NCBI GenBank assembly: GCA_000310025.1
Contig: FN648902.1
Location: 1 to 16,633 of the forward strand
Length of the DNA: 16,633 nucleotides
Origin: Ectocarpus siliculosus
Taxonomy: Eukaryota; Sar; Phaeophyceae; Ectocarpales; Ectocarpaceae
Direction of reading: 5' to 3'
Below, piece after piece: positions 8,901 to 16,633 of this stretch (position 1 is the stretch's first letter; the number at the start of each line of letters is the position of its first letter). The position numbers and the translations under genes were made by a program. The notes beneath the pieces are model-generated. The model saw only the letters and a program-made list of their open reading frames with translations, was not told the DNA's origin and searched no databases.

Positions 8901-11319
8901 GTTCTACTCGGTATCCGATGGGGTGCAAATAATGCACATGATCCTGCTGCGGCCGGAGGGACCCGTCGACGTGGCCGACATGTTCCTGTTCTGCAAAGTA
9001 GGTCGAGTTGGGAAATAATTAGCTTAATGGAGGAGCCCAACGCGTCTATCAGCCTATCTGCAAAGTACGAAGTCGTAACCCAAAAGTATGAACGTTGAAA
9101 ATTACTTACCGCCAAACGGAGCGTTCCTTTGCCCTGGGGCTCTTTACACTGGGCGGGAAAAAATCAATACAGCACTCCGTGAAAATAATCCTGATTTTGT
9201 CAGGCCATATTGGGTCCGAACCTGACCTTAGGATTCAAGACTCGAAAGTGTTAGAAGTCGCTATTTTCATTTTGTCTGAATCACAGACTTCGAAGACAAT
9301 ATTAATATTTGTTCGTTTAGGCCGGCCCTACCGTAAAGACGCAGACATAACCCCATGCTTGCCGAGTGATTGATCCCCATTCCCGACTAGGTCCGGCTAC
9401 TGCCGTCTTGGAACATGGTACACTATTTTGACGTTGCCTTCATCATCCCGGTTCACCCGTCGTCTGTGGCTGCCGTGCGTGGTTGCAGTTTTTTCCGATC
9501 CTTCTCATCACAGATTTGATGTGCCGTTTAGGACCAACCGCCCACAGTAGGGCGCCTGGTGTGATCGAGAATGAAGGTGCACTCCCGCGGGATGGCGCCG
9601 GCAACGTCGATATCCCTTCCCTGGCGACGGAAGGGGTCCATGTTGGCGGCAGCGGGAATGGGCGTGGGAAGCTACAGGCAGAGGCAAAATGCACCCAAGA
9701 CAACGTGTACAACGTGCTGCGCGACGCGGGACTTAACCCACGGGTTCAGCGTGGCACCGACCTCGCTGCCCTCATCGACCTGTATGCGAGGGAAGGGTGT
9801 AATGGTCTGTACGGGGAGTCTTTCGCTACCCTTGCTAGGAACCTTCTACGTTCGTTGCACGGCCGGAACCGGTACTCCGTTGATCTCATGGAGGTTGTAG
9901 CAGTGCTCCACGCGCGTGTGAGCGTGATCGTGAGGATGATCGAAACGGAAGAAAGCAAGGAGGAGGTGGACGCGCTCGTGCCATACAGGGATGGGCTGGG
10001 GCATCTGAAGGCGTACAGAGATATTTCCGCCCATGTCCTCAAGATAGCGGGGGGATTCGATACTGAGCAAGTACCAACACTGCCTCCGTTCTACGAGAAA
10101 CTCCCACCCCCCCAAATGGGGGAATTCCTTTCCGTGCACTTCGTGCCGGAGATGGATCAGCAGTACGTTGATGTCCGGGCAGATGATGGACAAATGGACG
10201 CGGTGATGTTGCAGTACTCAGAGGTGTGTGCACTCGGGTCCGTGTTGTAGATTGCTAGAATCCCGTCGTCCCTGTCCCTGTCAGATATCTGTATGACCAG
10301 TACATGATGATCAAGTAAACCGTTAATATCACCCGGTGCGTGTCGGCGTTCCCCCGCAGGAGAAGGAGATATACATTGCCGAAAAGCTCGGGCCGGAAGA
10401 CGACGAAAAGAAGAATATCGCAGGCAAGCGGTTTACTACCTTTCTTGCGGTGCCATGCCGCCCGACTTTAACGCCCCGCCAACAACTGGCCATGAATGTG
10501 TTTGGAGGTTTGTGCTGAGAAACACATCATAACCATGTGTTTAGCGCTTCTTCTTGTTTGTGCGTGCATACAAGTTCAAACATTTGCCCCCTTCGTTGAG
10601 TGCGTCAACACCCTAAAAAGGTCGCCCCCCCCCACCTCCTGTTCTCCCATTTGTTGTTCAGTTCAAGCTCTGCGCTCCGGGTCAGCATTTGGTGCGGCAG
10701 TACACTGTCCGAAGTTCATTCAGATTTGATGTTCGAACGGCAACCCCGGCGAAAGTGCAGACAAGGACGGAAAGGTTGCTGGGTTTTCTGTCTGCTTCAA
10801 CATCCAACCTGAAAACACGCCGAAAGAGCGTATTCCCCACCCCTACAACGGGGAGAAGGCTGGACCGTATTTTGCGCCTGATCACCTTCACGACTTTAAT
10901 CACGGCTCCGACTGCCGCGATAAATACGGCCAGCTTAATACTTGCAGTCAGTTGGCACGAGTCAACTGTAACGTACACGAACAAAGTCGCGAAGAAGAAG
11001 AAGTTTTTGGGGATGATCAATACCATGGGGTTCGACCGGTTTTCCTTCATGGTAACGCTCGTCAATGAGATCGAGAATGAGGCCATCAACCACCGTACTC
11101 TTCACTTGTTGGTCGACTCCGTACGTCAACATAGAAGCAGTCGAATAGCTGTTTGTAAGGTGGAGATTTGGTTGGCCGGGCGTTGCTGTTGTGAGCAGCC
11201 TTTGCAATTGCGGTATGATCAGTTCGGCCGAGCACGACTTTTTTTTCTGTAGAATTATGCCCCTTGTTTTCGGAGTCGCAGCCGAGGAACCAAAGACCAA
11301 GGAGGAGGTGTGTGCGTAG
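5959..11319 (+). CDS. KDZ-superfamily transposase-like gene, nine-exon model with one frameshift
   Basis: Proposed exons: 5959-6144, 6484-6736, 6904-7017, 7252-7732, 8766-8997, 9489-10223, 10360-10507, 10761-11154 and 11282-11319. All introns are GT...AG and every junction keeps phase, giving about 859 residues if one extra A at 10983-10985 is discounted. Residues 37-79 hold paired cysteines (C-x4-C-x2-C ... C-T-F-C). Residues 94-102 read G-Y-F-V-F-G-E-T-A. Residues 201-219 resemble a cysteine-cluster motif (F-x-C-x2-C-G-x2-P ... D-G-x2-K), but the two Cys are Ser and Ala. L-L-I-T-D-L-M-C-R-L (Asp 431) resembles the KDZ D-x-A-C catalytic block. D-H-L-H-D-F-N-H (758-764) and N-V-H-E-Q (Glu 790) resemble the H and E blocks of this RNase H-fold family. 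F-L-G-M-I-N-T-M-G-F-D-R-F then follows in the shifted frame. KDZ transposases move DNA segments by cut-and-paste. The start is uncertain because the frame is open upstream to 5704. Weak sites: donor GTTTGT at 10508, acceptor at 7251, and the last exon. The family call is from motif memory, not a search. Confidence 0.55.
8077..8151 (-). ncRNA. tRNA-like 75-nt sequence with T-run, antisense in transposase intron (possible decayed tRNA or SINE)
   Basis: Read on the minus strand, the ends ACCGGAT (8151-8145) and GTCCGGC (8083-8077) pair at six of seven positions, like an acceptor stem. Immediately inside lies a T-arm with a perfect 5-bp stem (ATCGG/CCGAT) and loop TTCGAGG, matching box B (GGTTCGA) closely. 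The total length of 75 nt is right for a tRNA, and six T (8071-8066) follow, suitable as a Pol III terminator. Against it: no good box A, no G-G in the D-loop, and no convincing anticodon stem. A decayed tRNA or the head of a tRNA-derived SINE fits better than a working tRNA. Confidence 0.3.
8152..8765. other. Remainder of the 1,033-bp transposase intron
   Basis: The intron runs from GTGAGT at 7733 to ACCAG at 8765, preceded by a pyrimidine-rich stretch (8722-8760). Outside the tRNA-like segment I see no frame with a motif and no clear repeat. Confidence 0.45.
10979..10990 (+). other. Frame break in the transposase, directly after H-E-Q
   Basis: Upstream, the frame with codon starts at 10973, 10976 and so on reads N-V-H-E-Q. 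Downstream, the coding-like frame starts at 10986 (G-T-C codon onward) and reads K-K-K-K-F-L-G-M-I-N-T-M. One extra A in the A3 run 10983-10985 accounts for the shift. No intron fits. It may be a real inactivating mutation or an assembly error, since the other exons look intact. Confidence 0.5.
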
Positions 11320-11505
11320 AAGTAGGTGAGGGTAGAGACGAGGACCATTCGGATTCGCGTGCGTACAAGTTCGAAAGAGAGGTACAATTCAGATCATTTG
11401 AGTGATTTTTCCGATACCTTGCCCCAGGCACCCGCAGCGGTGTGGGTCACGTCTGGAAAATATTCTTTTCGCGGATTGGCATTTAACTATAGGGTATCCA
11501 CTATG

Positions 11506-12378
11506 GATTGACGCGGAATTTTGACCTTTGAGGATTGACGCCAACATAAAGTGACGGTTGAGGGTTTTGACAGGAAAAAATTCGCACCGCGTGTGCCCGT
11601 TGACACGTGAGAGGTGAAAAAAAAAAATGGTGGAGGTAGAGTTCAAGGTTGGTTCGGGCTGCCACCCAGGGTCGACATTCCGAAGCGAAGACTCACACCC
11701 CCAGGCTCCCAGGAGACTAGGTGTACCCCTTCGCCTCATCCCGCCGACCTTCCCTCCTTTGCCGCGGCGACTTTTCCCAGGCGTCAAACTGCGACTTCCC
11801 AGGCGTCAAACTGCCGTTCGTTGCTGATGAGTAAGGCAGCTGCTCGCTGCACTGCTGTGTATATACCGATGTCACTGCGGCAGCAGAGCACCGAACCCCG
11901 TGAGGGGGCGGGCGAAATGCACCTACTGACTGGCAAAGTCCGTGTACCCTCCCTTACTCCTCTCCATGTGCTGCCTTCGAGGGCGAGACTCCCCCAATCA
12001 CTCCCCTGCCTATGCCCCTTTTTGCTGCTGAAAGCCCGTGCGCACTCGCGACGGCGCATCTACCGAACGCGCGCGCCGAACACGCGCGTCTGGCCACTTG
12101 GCCGCCGTGAGAACTGCCGAGACGCGTGGGTGCAGGACCGCTAGGAGCAATCAGTATAGGCATGGCCAATGTGTTCGCTGCTGACCGCGCACAGCAGACC
12201 GCAGCAGAGCAAGCGTGTGTGAGCCACAGTCTGGCGATGTTTGAAGCGTCAATCTTTTCGCGTCGTTTTATGTTTGAAATTTTATTTTGACGCTTCCTCA
12301 CAAAAATTTCGCCGTCAGAGTTTGCCCCCAAAAAAGCGGCGCAACCTCTTCACGTCAAAACTTCCTGAAATGTCAATC
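11506..12378. mobile_element. Degenerate TIR element built of TTGAC/GTCAA motifs (non-autonomous candidate)
   Basis: The left end carries GATTGACGC (11506-11514), TTTTGAC (11519-11525), GATTGACGC (11533-11541) and TTTTGAC (11565-11571). The right end carries the same words inverted: GCGTCAATC (12246-12254), GTCAAAA (12354-12360) and TGTCAATC (12371-12378). Read inward from both ends the order matches: GATTGAC, then GGAA followed by TTTTGAC, then a GAGG-TTG-CGCC block. This suggests diverged terminal inverted repeats around about 0.8 kb of GC-rich interior without a credible gene. No clear target duplication is visible. The exact ends are uncertain. Confidence 0.35.
11771..11815 (+). repeat. 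Short tandem duplication (about 22 bp, two copies)
   Basis: The segment CCCAGGCGTCAAACTGC occurs twice, at 11776-11792 and 11797-11813, each preceded by CGACTT. The copies contain GTCAAAC, related to the TTGAC words at the ends of the surrounding element. Confidence 0.6.
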
Positions 12379-12581
12379 TTTCACGTCATTTCAACAACAC
12401 GTGGATTCCCTCTACTATCGAAGGAAAACTTTGCGTCCTCATGGGAAACGACCAACAGCGAAGGGATTGCATGAGTGCACCCGATCAACGCTATCCCAGG
12501 ACCCGGTAGGAAAAAGTGACACATACAGGCGCAGCATAAGCAAATGGAAGGAGGCCTGGTGGGTCGTATATGAATCTCTTT

Positions 12582-13382
12582 AACAACATATTCGTGAAAT
12601 TGAGAGCGAAGCATGAAATTGAGAGTGAGATTATTTATTGGAACATAGAATAGAACAGGCGTACGATTCCTGGAGAGCCAAATGTCTACTGCCTCTGAAC
12701 CAGCCTCCCGCATGCAGTAACCAGCAGTTGAGCTATGCCATGGCGGTGTCAGAGGTGGGCAGAGTGATCAAGAACTTTGGTGGCAACAGGAGAGAGGGTG
12801 CAGAGCAACGGGAAGTGAAGCTACATGGTTCGGACATATTTGTGTCGCACGAGTGTGCATGTATGTGTGTGCATGATGTGAGCATGGTTGTGAGCTGCAT
12901 GCGGTCCGCCAGCCATCAAACGCCAGAAAAAAAGCCAACGGCGGTGTGGGACGAATACACAGCAGCGTAGGCATGGACATGTGACAGCACCTATCAGTAT
13001 GACACACTGGCTGCACCATGTTATCCCAGATCATCAGGACACTGGTGTAAAAGGAATTTCTCTGGCAATACTGAGTCTTGGGTGTAGACGCGACAAGATG
13101 CGTGAGCTCTGGAGCGAGCTGAGTGTGGCACAAATATGTTCGACATCACATCACACATCACACACACACACACACACGCATCATGCAGGTCTCCAGCTGA
13201 CAAAGCAAGACTGAAGAAAAAAAGCAACGGCCGTGCGAGACAAATACACCCAGGCATGGATGTGACAGCACATGTATGACACAAAGGCCGAACCATTTCA
13301 TCTGAGATCACCAGGACACTGGTGTGATAAGGATCTCTCTGAGCGTGCCGAGTCTCGGGTGTAGACGCGAAGAGATGCCTGA
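12582..13382 (+). repeat. Left arm of the foldback element, with two diverged 277-bp subunits
   Basis: Within the arm the second half repeats the first at a spacing of about 277 bp. Shared blocks include AGGACACTGGTGT (about 13038 and 13313), GTGTAGACGCGA (about 13082 and 13359) and an A-run plus GCCAACGGC/GCAACGGCC. The subunits are clearly more diverged from each other than the two arms are, so the tandem duplication predates the inverted one. A CA repeat lies at about 13159-13178. Confidence 0.7.
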
Positions 13383-13809
13383 TCTCCATCTATGTATAGG
13401 TGCGTGCGAGCACCGGAACCAAACCGATAAAATGTTTTCCCGCTGATTTTGTTGTGCACATCGTCATCTCTTGTTTGAACAACGAAAGAAACACTGCTGT
13501 CGTTGTGTTGTAGTGCAGTCAGTACGTACACCAAGAGTTGTCTCTTGGCAGGGTAGTGTAGCATGATGATGGTCGCGTGTGTGGCCGGCGCTGATATCAA
13601 CATACATTCAGGAGAAGATACACTGCCTACAACATTTACCAGAGGTTGATGCATTATGCGTTCGTTGTGAACTTTTTGAAGATCATCTCGCTTGCTTCCA
13701 CTTGCTTCGAGTCGATGTTGCACGGGAACACAACTAACTCTCTCTGCCGTCTTGCGTGTTTATACATCCGGTTGATGTGTGTGACAATATCTCGACCCTA
13801 TGATTGTGT

Positions 13810-14265
13810 ATGCATAGTCTGTCGGTCTTTCGGTCATTGTATCGATATTTCCAAATGACCCTTTGTAGCGCTTTATTTGGAACAGAGGGGCTCGTCCTTC
13901 TTGCCAATACAGAGAGGAAACCGTTGCTGTGGCTATTTGGACAAAGTGTTTCGGTGGATGAACAATTTAAACACGCAAACAACATTCACTGGTGTGCAAA
14001 GAGTCTACGGTTGAATGCAAGCAGAAAAGGCAAGCCAATGAAAACGTTTGCTGGGTTTAAAATTCAACACATTTCGACACCCTTGCTGACACCACCTTTC
14101 AAATCACCAAATAAACTCAGAAGCATTATCCGCCAGATATTGATTGTTTTTTTTCGGAAGCAGGGTTCAACCATTCAGAACATTCCTTTGGAAAACGTGG
14201 ACAGTGGAGTATTGAAAATGCAACATGTGTCCGTCGGCAATTGTTTGCTCTTGCTACATTGTTGA
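13810..14265 (+). CDS. Hypothetical 151-aa ORF in the AT-richer foldback spacer
   Basis: The frame is open from ATG 13810 to TGA 14263-14265. The predicted product is basic, with hydrophobic stretches (L-I-V-F-F-R-K and L-L-W-L-F-G). I recognise no domain, catalytic motif or splice signal. It is the longest frame unique to the spacer. In AT-richer DNA a 150-codon frame is less expected by chance than in GC-rich DNA, but the evidence for coding stays weak. No transposase motif is seen, so the element looks non-autonomous. Confidence 0.22.
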   Translation: MHSLSVFRSLYRYFQMTLCSALFGTEGLVLLANTERKPLLWLFGQSVSVDEQFKHANNIHWCAKSLRLNASRKGKPMKTFAGFKIQHISTPLLTPPFKSPNKLRSIIRQILIVFFRKQGSTIQNIPLENVDSGVLKMQHVSVGNCLLLLHC

Positions 14266-14286
14266 CAGCACTGTCGCACCTAGAGC

Positions 14287-15084
14287 TCAGGCATCTCTTC
14301 GCGTCTACACCCGAGACTCGGAAAGCTCAGAGAGATCCTTATCACACCAGTGTCCTGGTGATCTCAGATGAAATGGTTCGGCCTTTGTGTCATACCGGTG
14401 CTGTCACATCCATGCCTGGGTGTATTTGTCTCGCACGGCCGTTGCTTTTTTTCTTCAGTCTTGCTTTGTCAGCTGGAGACCTGCATGATGCGTGTGTGTG
14501 TGTGTGTGTGATGTGTGATGTGATGTCGAACATATTTGTGCCACACTCAGCTCGCTCCAGAGCTCACGCATCTTGTCGCGTCTACACCCAAGACTCAGTA
14601 TTGCCAGAGAAATTCCTTCTACACCAGTGTCCTGATGATCTGGGATAACATGGTGCAGCCAGTGTGTCATACTGATAGGTGCTGTCACATGTCCATGCCT
14701 ACTGCTGCTGTGTATTCGTCCCACACCGCCGTTGGCTTTTTTTCTGGCGTTTGATGGCTGGCGGACCGCATGGAGCTCACAACCATGCTCACATCATGCA
14801 CACACATGCACACTCGTGCGACACAAATATGTCCGAACCATGTAGCTTCACTTCCCGTTGCTCTGCACCCTCTCTCCTGACGCCACCAAAGTTCTTGATC
14901 ACTCTGCCCACCTCTGACACCGCCATGGCATAGCTCAACTGCTGGTTACTACATGCGGGAGGCTGGTTCAGAGGCAGTAGACATTTGGCTCTCCAGGAAT
15001 CGTACGCCTGTTCTATTCTATGTTCCAATAAATAATCTCACTCTCAATTTCATGCTTCGCTCTCAATTTCACGAATATGTTGTT
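14287..15084 (-). repeat. Right arm of the foldback element
   Basis: It is the inverted copy of 12582-13382, with a TG repeat at about 14491-14509 matching the CA repeat of the left arm. Small differences include GGCGTCAGG here (read on the minus strand) against GGCAACAGG in the left arm. Confidence 0.75.
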
Positions 15085-16174
15085 CTTTCCGGTCGCTTCA
15101 AGCAAATAGCAAAGTCGGCAGCGCAAATCATCTGATGTAAAACGGATCTTTAGCGCTTTTTCTTGGCCCTGTTACTTTGCGCGAGCGTACGGCAAGAAAC
15201 CGTAAACAGCTACTTGGCGAAAATGCACAGATTCTAATCACGTGGCATGTATTCTCGGGGCTAGGCCCGTTCTAGGTACGCGAGAAAAACGAAAGATTCT
15301 CTGTCAATTATAAGTCAACACCTCGTTCACGTTGTAATTGAAAGGCCTTGTTTCGGTGCGTAGACGGTGTTCGTGACGGCCCAGGTGCTCCGGGACTGCG
15401 CTACTCTCCACCAAATGTGTGCATGGACCCATCAAGCGTGGTGGAACGTAGCGGAAGGTCCCTCAAACAATCCCGAAAAACGCTCACGCGTGCCCTCCCC
15501 CCCAGCGTCCGAAATCAGGTAACGCCATTGTGGCCATTACCCACCCCTTCCAGAGCACTCACGGCATCGTGTCAGAGACGCACGGCGCACTTGATGCTTT
15601 CTCCACAAACAGTTGTGTACCCAAGGACCCCGGAAACCACTTTCTGTAAGAAAAAAAAAAACGATTGGCACTAGCATGGCCTCCTCTAGGGGTCTCGTTA
15701 ACCCCCGCCCCGCCCGCCCAAAAACTACAACAGAGCGATTTTTTTCGACCCCGAAGATGGACCGCCCAACGGCACGCCGGGTCCTATTGAATGGCCGCTA
15801 GACTCGTCCAGGGCACGTACGTGTGGAGCTCGGCAACGCAAAAAAACTGAAGCAAAACGATTATTTCTACACGTCTTTGCGGTTTGCGCTCTCAACGGCC
15901 GCCGCCGGTTTTGGCCGAAACCGAGACACAACCGTAGGATGCCTTCTACGTGAAAGTAAAACGTACTTGGGCGTGCATCCTGAAACACGATGGCATCGAT
16001 CGCTGCCCTTCTATATATGTATGCAGAGAGTACGAAAAAAGCCATCGTCTTGGCGGCACAGTCGGGAAACAATCTTAGGTAATCCTCTGGAACGGTCGAT
16101 CAAGGTAGCCGCGATGGGTGTATAGGCGTTCGTTCGTTGTCTACTAGCAGGAGGTCTACCGGATACAGTAGGGG
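15085..16174. other. No firm gene; two weak exon-like frames
   Basis: Frame 15348-15518 reads a peptide ending at a good donor (CAG|GTAACG at 15516-15521), with R-K-T-L-T-R-A-L-P-P. Frame 15702-15952 reads F-F-D-P-E-D-G-P-P-N-G-T-P-G-P without its own start. They could be exons of one plus-strand gene, but I found no phase-consistent junction between them and recognise no domain. Confidence 0.25.
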
Positions 16175-16327
16175 GCCCGCTATAGTGCCGGGTAGTGTCC
16201 AGAGGGAAAAGCGGCACTATAGCGGGCACCGGCAGTATTCAGAATAGTGCCTCAATAGTGCCGTGTGCCGCCGGCACTATTGAGGCTTCGAATATCCCTC
16301 AGTAGTGCCGGTCCGGCACTATTGAGG
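16175..16327. repeat. Array of four adjacent hairpins sharing the core TAGTGCCG/CGGCACTA
   Basis: Hairpin 1: GCCCGCTATAGTGCCG (16175-16190) pairs perfectly with 16212-16227 across a 21-nt loop. Hairpin 2: GGCAGTATTC (16231-16240) pairs with GAATAGTGCC (16242-16251), one mismatch. Hairpin 3: GCCTCAATAGTGCCG (16249-16263) pairs perfectly with 16272-16286 across an 8-nt loop. Hairpin 4: CCTCAGTAGTGCCGG (16297-16311) pairs with 16313-16327 with one mismatch and a 1-nt loop. All arms are variants of one word, so the array grew from one palindrome. It may be a nested foldback or MITE cluster. Confidence 0.7.
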
Positions 16328-16633
16328 AGGTGGTGGTTTCATGGTGTAGCGCTCAAGCTTTGCGGGGCCAACACAGTACGATGTGGATCGTGGATCGAAT
16401 ATGTGTGTACTATGTATGAGTGGACGTGTAAGTCCTCGTTGCTCTCCTTCGATGTTACCAGATAAAAAAAAGACAGCAGAGAACCACGACAGGAAGCGCA
16501 CACCGCACGAAACGGCCATTACATGCTACCACAGCTATTATTCTCCCCGCCCTCACTACGTACCAGCAACTCTATCATGTTTGCCTGCTGGCGCACCCCT
16601 TGGATGTTGCAAGAAATAATCAAAACAACCCGA
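16328..16633. other. No supported feature to window end
   Basis: A frame at 16383-16619 is open on the plus strand but has no motif and overlaps an equally open minus-strand frame. Nothing else is visible. Confidence 0.4.

Larger units (their letters stand above)
12582..15084. mobile_element. 2.5-kb foldback element: two 0.8-kb inverted arms around a 0.9-kb spacer
   Basis: Left arm 12582-13382 is the reverse complement of right arm 14287-15084, with only scattered differences (a few substitutions, a 4-bp indel in a TG tract, a CA-repeat length change). I estimate roughly 98% identity by eye. The outer ends are AACAACATATTCGTG and its complement. The flanks read CTTT on both sides (12578-12581 and 15085-15088), a possible 4-bp target duplication. 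The spacer 13383-14286 is more AT-rich than the surroundings and is not repeated elsewhere in the window. Coding frames in the two arms mirror each other and show no domain, so I treat them as shadows. High arm identity implies a recent origin or gene conversion between arms. A transcript across it would fold into a long double-stranded RNA. Confidence 0.75.

Noticed and set aside
9391-9488. Open frame reading L-L-P-S-W-N-M-V-H-Y-F-D-V-A-F as an extra 5' part of exon 6
   Set aside because: It would need a frameshift in the T6 run at 9489-9494. Starting the exon at 9489 after TTGCAG is in phase with the previous exon and gives the better D-x2-C motif, so I treat 9391-9488 as intron.
11614-12144. 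Plus-strand 176-aa frame
   Set aside because: GC-rich interior of a repeat-bounded segment with equally open frames on the other strand and no motif.
13021-13389. Matching 120-135 aa frames in both foldback arms as a duplicated gene
   Set aside because: They mirror each other only because the arms are inverted copies. They have no domains and contain translated CA repeats.
12582-15084. CRISPR or satellite array
   Set aside because: Only two diverged 277-bp units per arm and no short regularly spaced repeats; the inverted layout fits a foldback element.

Overview
The window looks like nuclear DNA of an intron-rich eukaryote. Coding pieces are short, sit in open frames with codon-like content, and join across GT...AG boundaries with matching codon phase. 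There are no bacterial operons or Shine-Dalgarno sites. The moderate GC content, long introns and transposon-gene content fit a stramenopile, perhaps a brown alga, but I cannot prove the taxon from sequence alone. I see no clear host housekeeping gene: this is a transposon-rich, accessory region.

Left part (1-5.4 kb): a small cysteine-rich reading frame leaves the window on the minus strand (1-203). A plus-strand OTU-like (vertnin-type) cysteine-protease domain follows (826-1609); its two halves lie in different frames. Next come GC-rich simple repeats inside an arginine-rich ORF with a weak SANT/Myb-like C-terminus (2066-2653), then a glycine-rich, glutamine-rich and cysteine-rich multi-exon gene (2803-5382).

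Centre (5.9-11.3 kb): a nine-exon plus-strand model that I read as a KDZ-superfamily (Kyakuja-Dileera-Zisupton) transposase. It has paired-cysteine N-terminal zinc motifs, a D-x2-C motif, and a C-terminal H-x-H / H-E-Q block. All eight proposed introns are phase-consistent, and one extra base just after H-E-Q is the only frame break. Its largest intron carries an antisense tRNA-like 75-mer followed by a T-run.

Right part (11.5-16.6 kb): three non-coding structures. The first is a degenerate terminal-inverted-repeat element built of TTGAC motifs (about 11.5-12.4 kb). The second is a 2.5-kb foldback element with two 0.8-kb arms, near identical, around an AT-richer spacer (12582-15084). The third is a compact array of four hairpins sharing the core TAGTGCCG/CGGCACTA (16175-16327).

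The three left/centre gene groups all run on the plus strand and carry protein types seen in DNA transposons (OTU-like protease, Cys-rich DNA-binding candidate, transposase). They may be parts of one large KDZ element, or neighbouring remnants. Every gene model here comes from reading frames and splice-site phase only.
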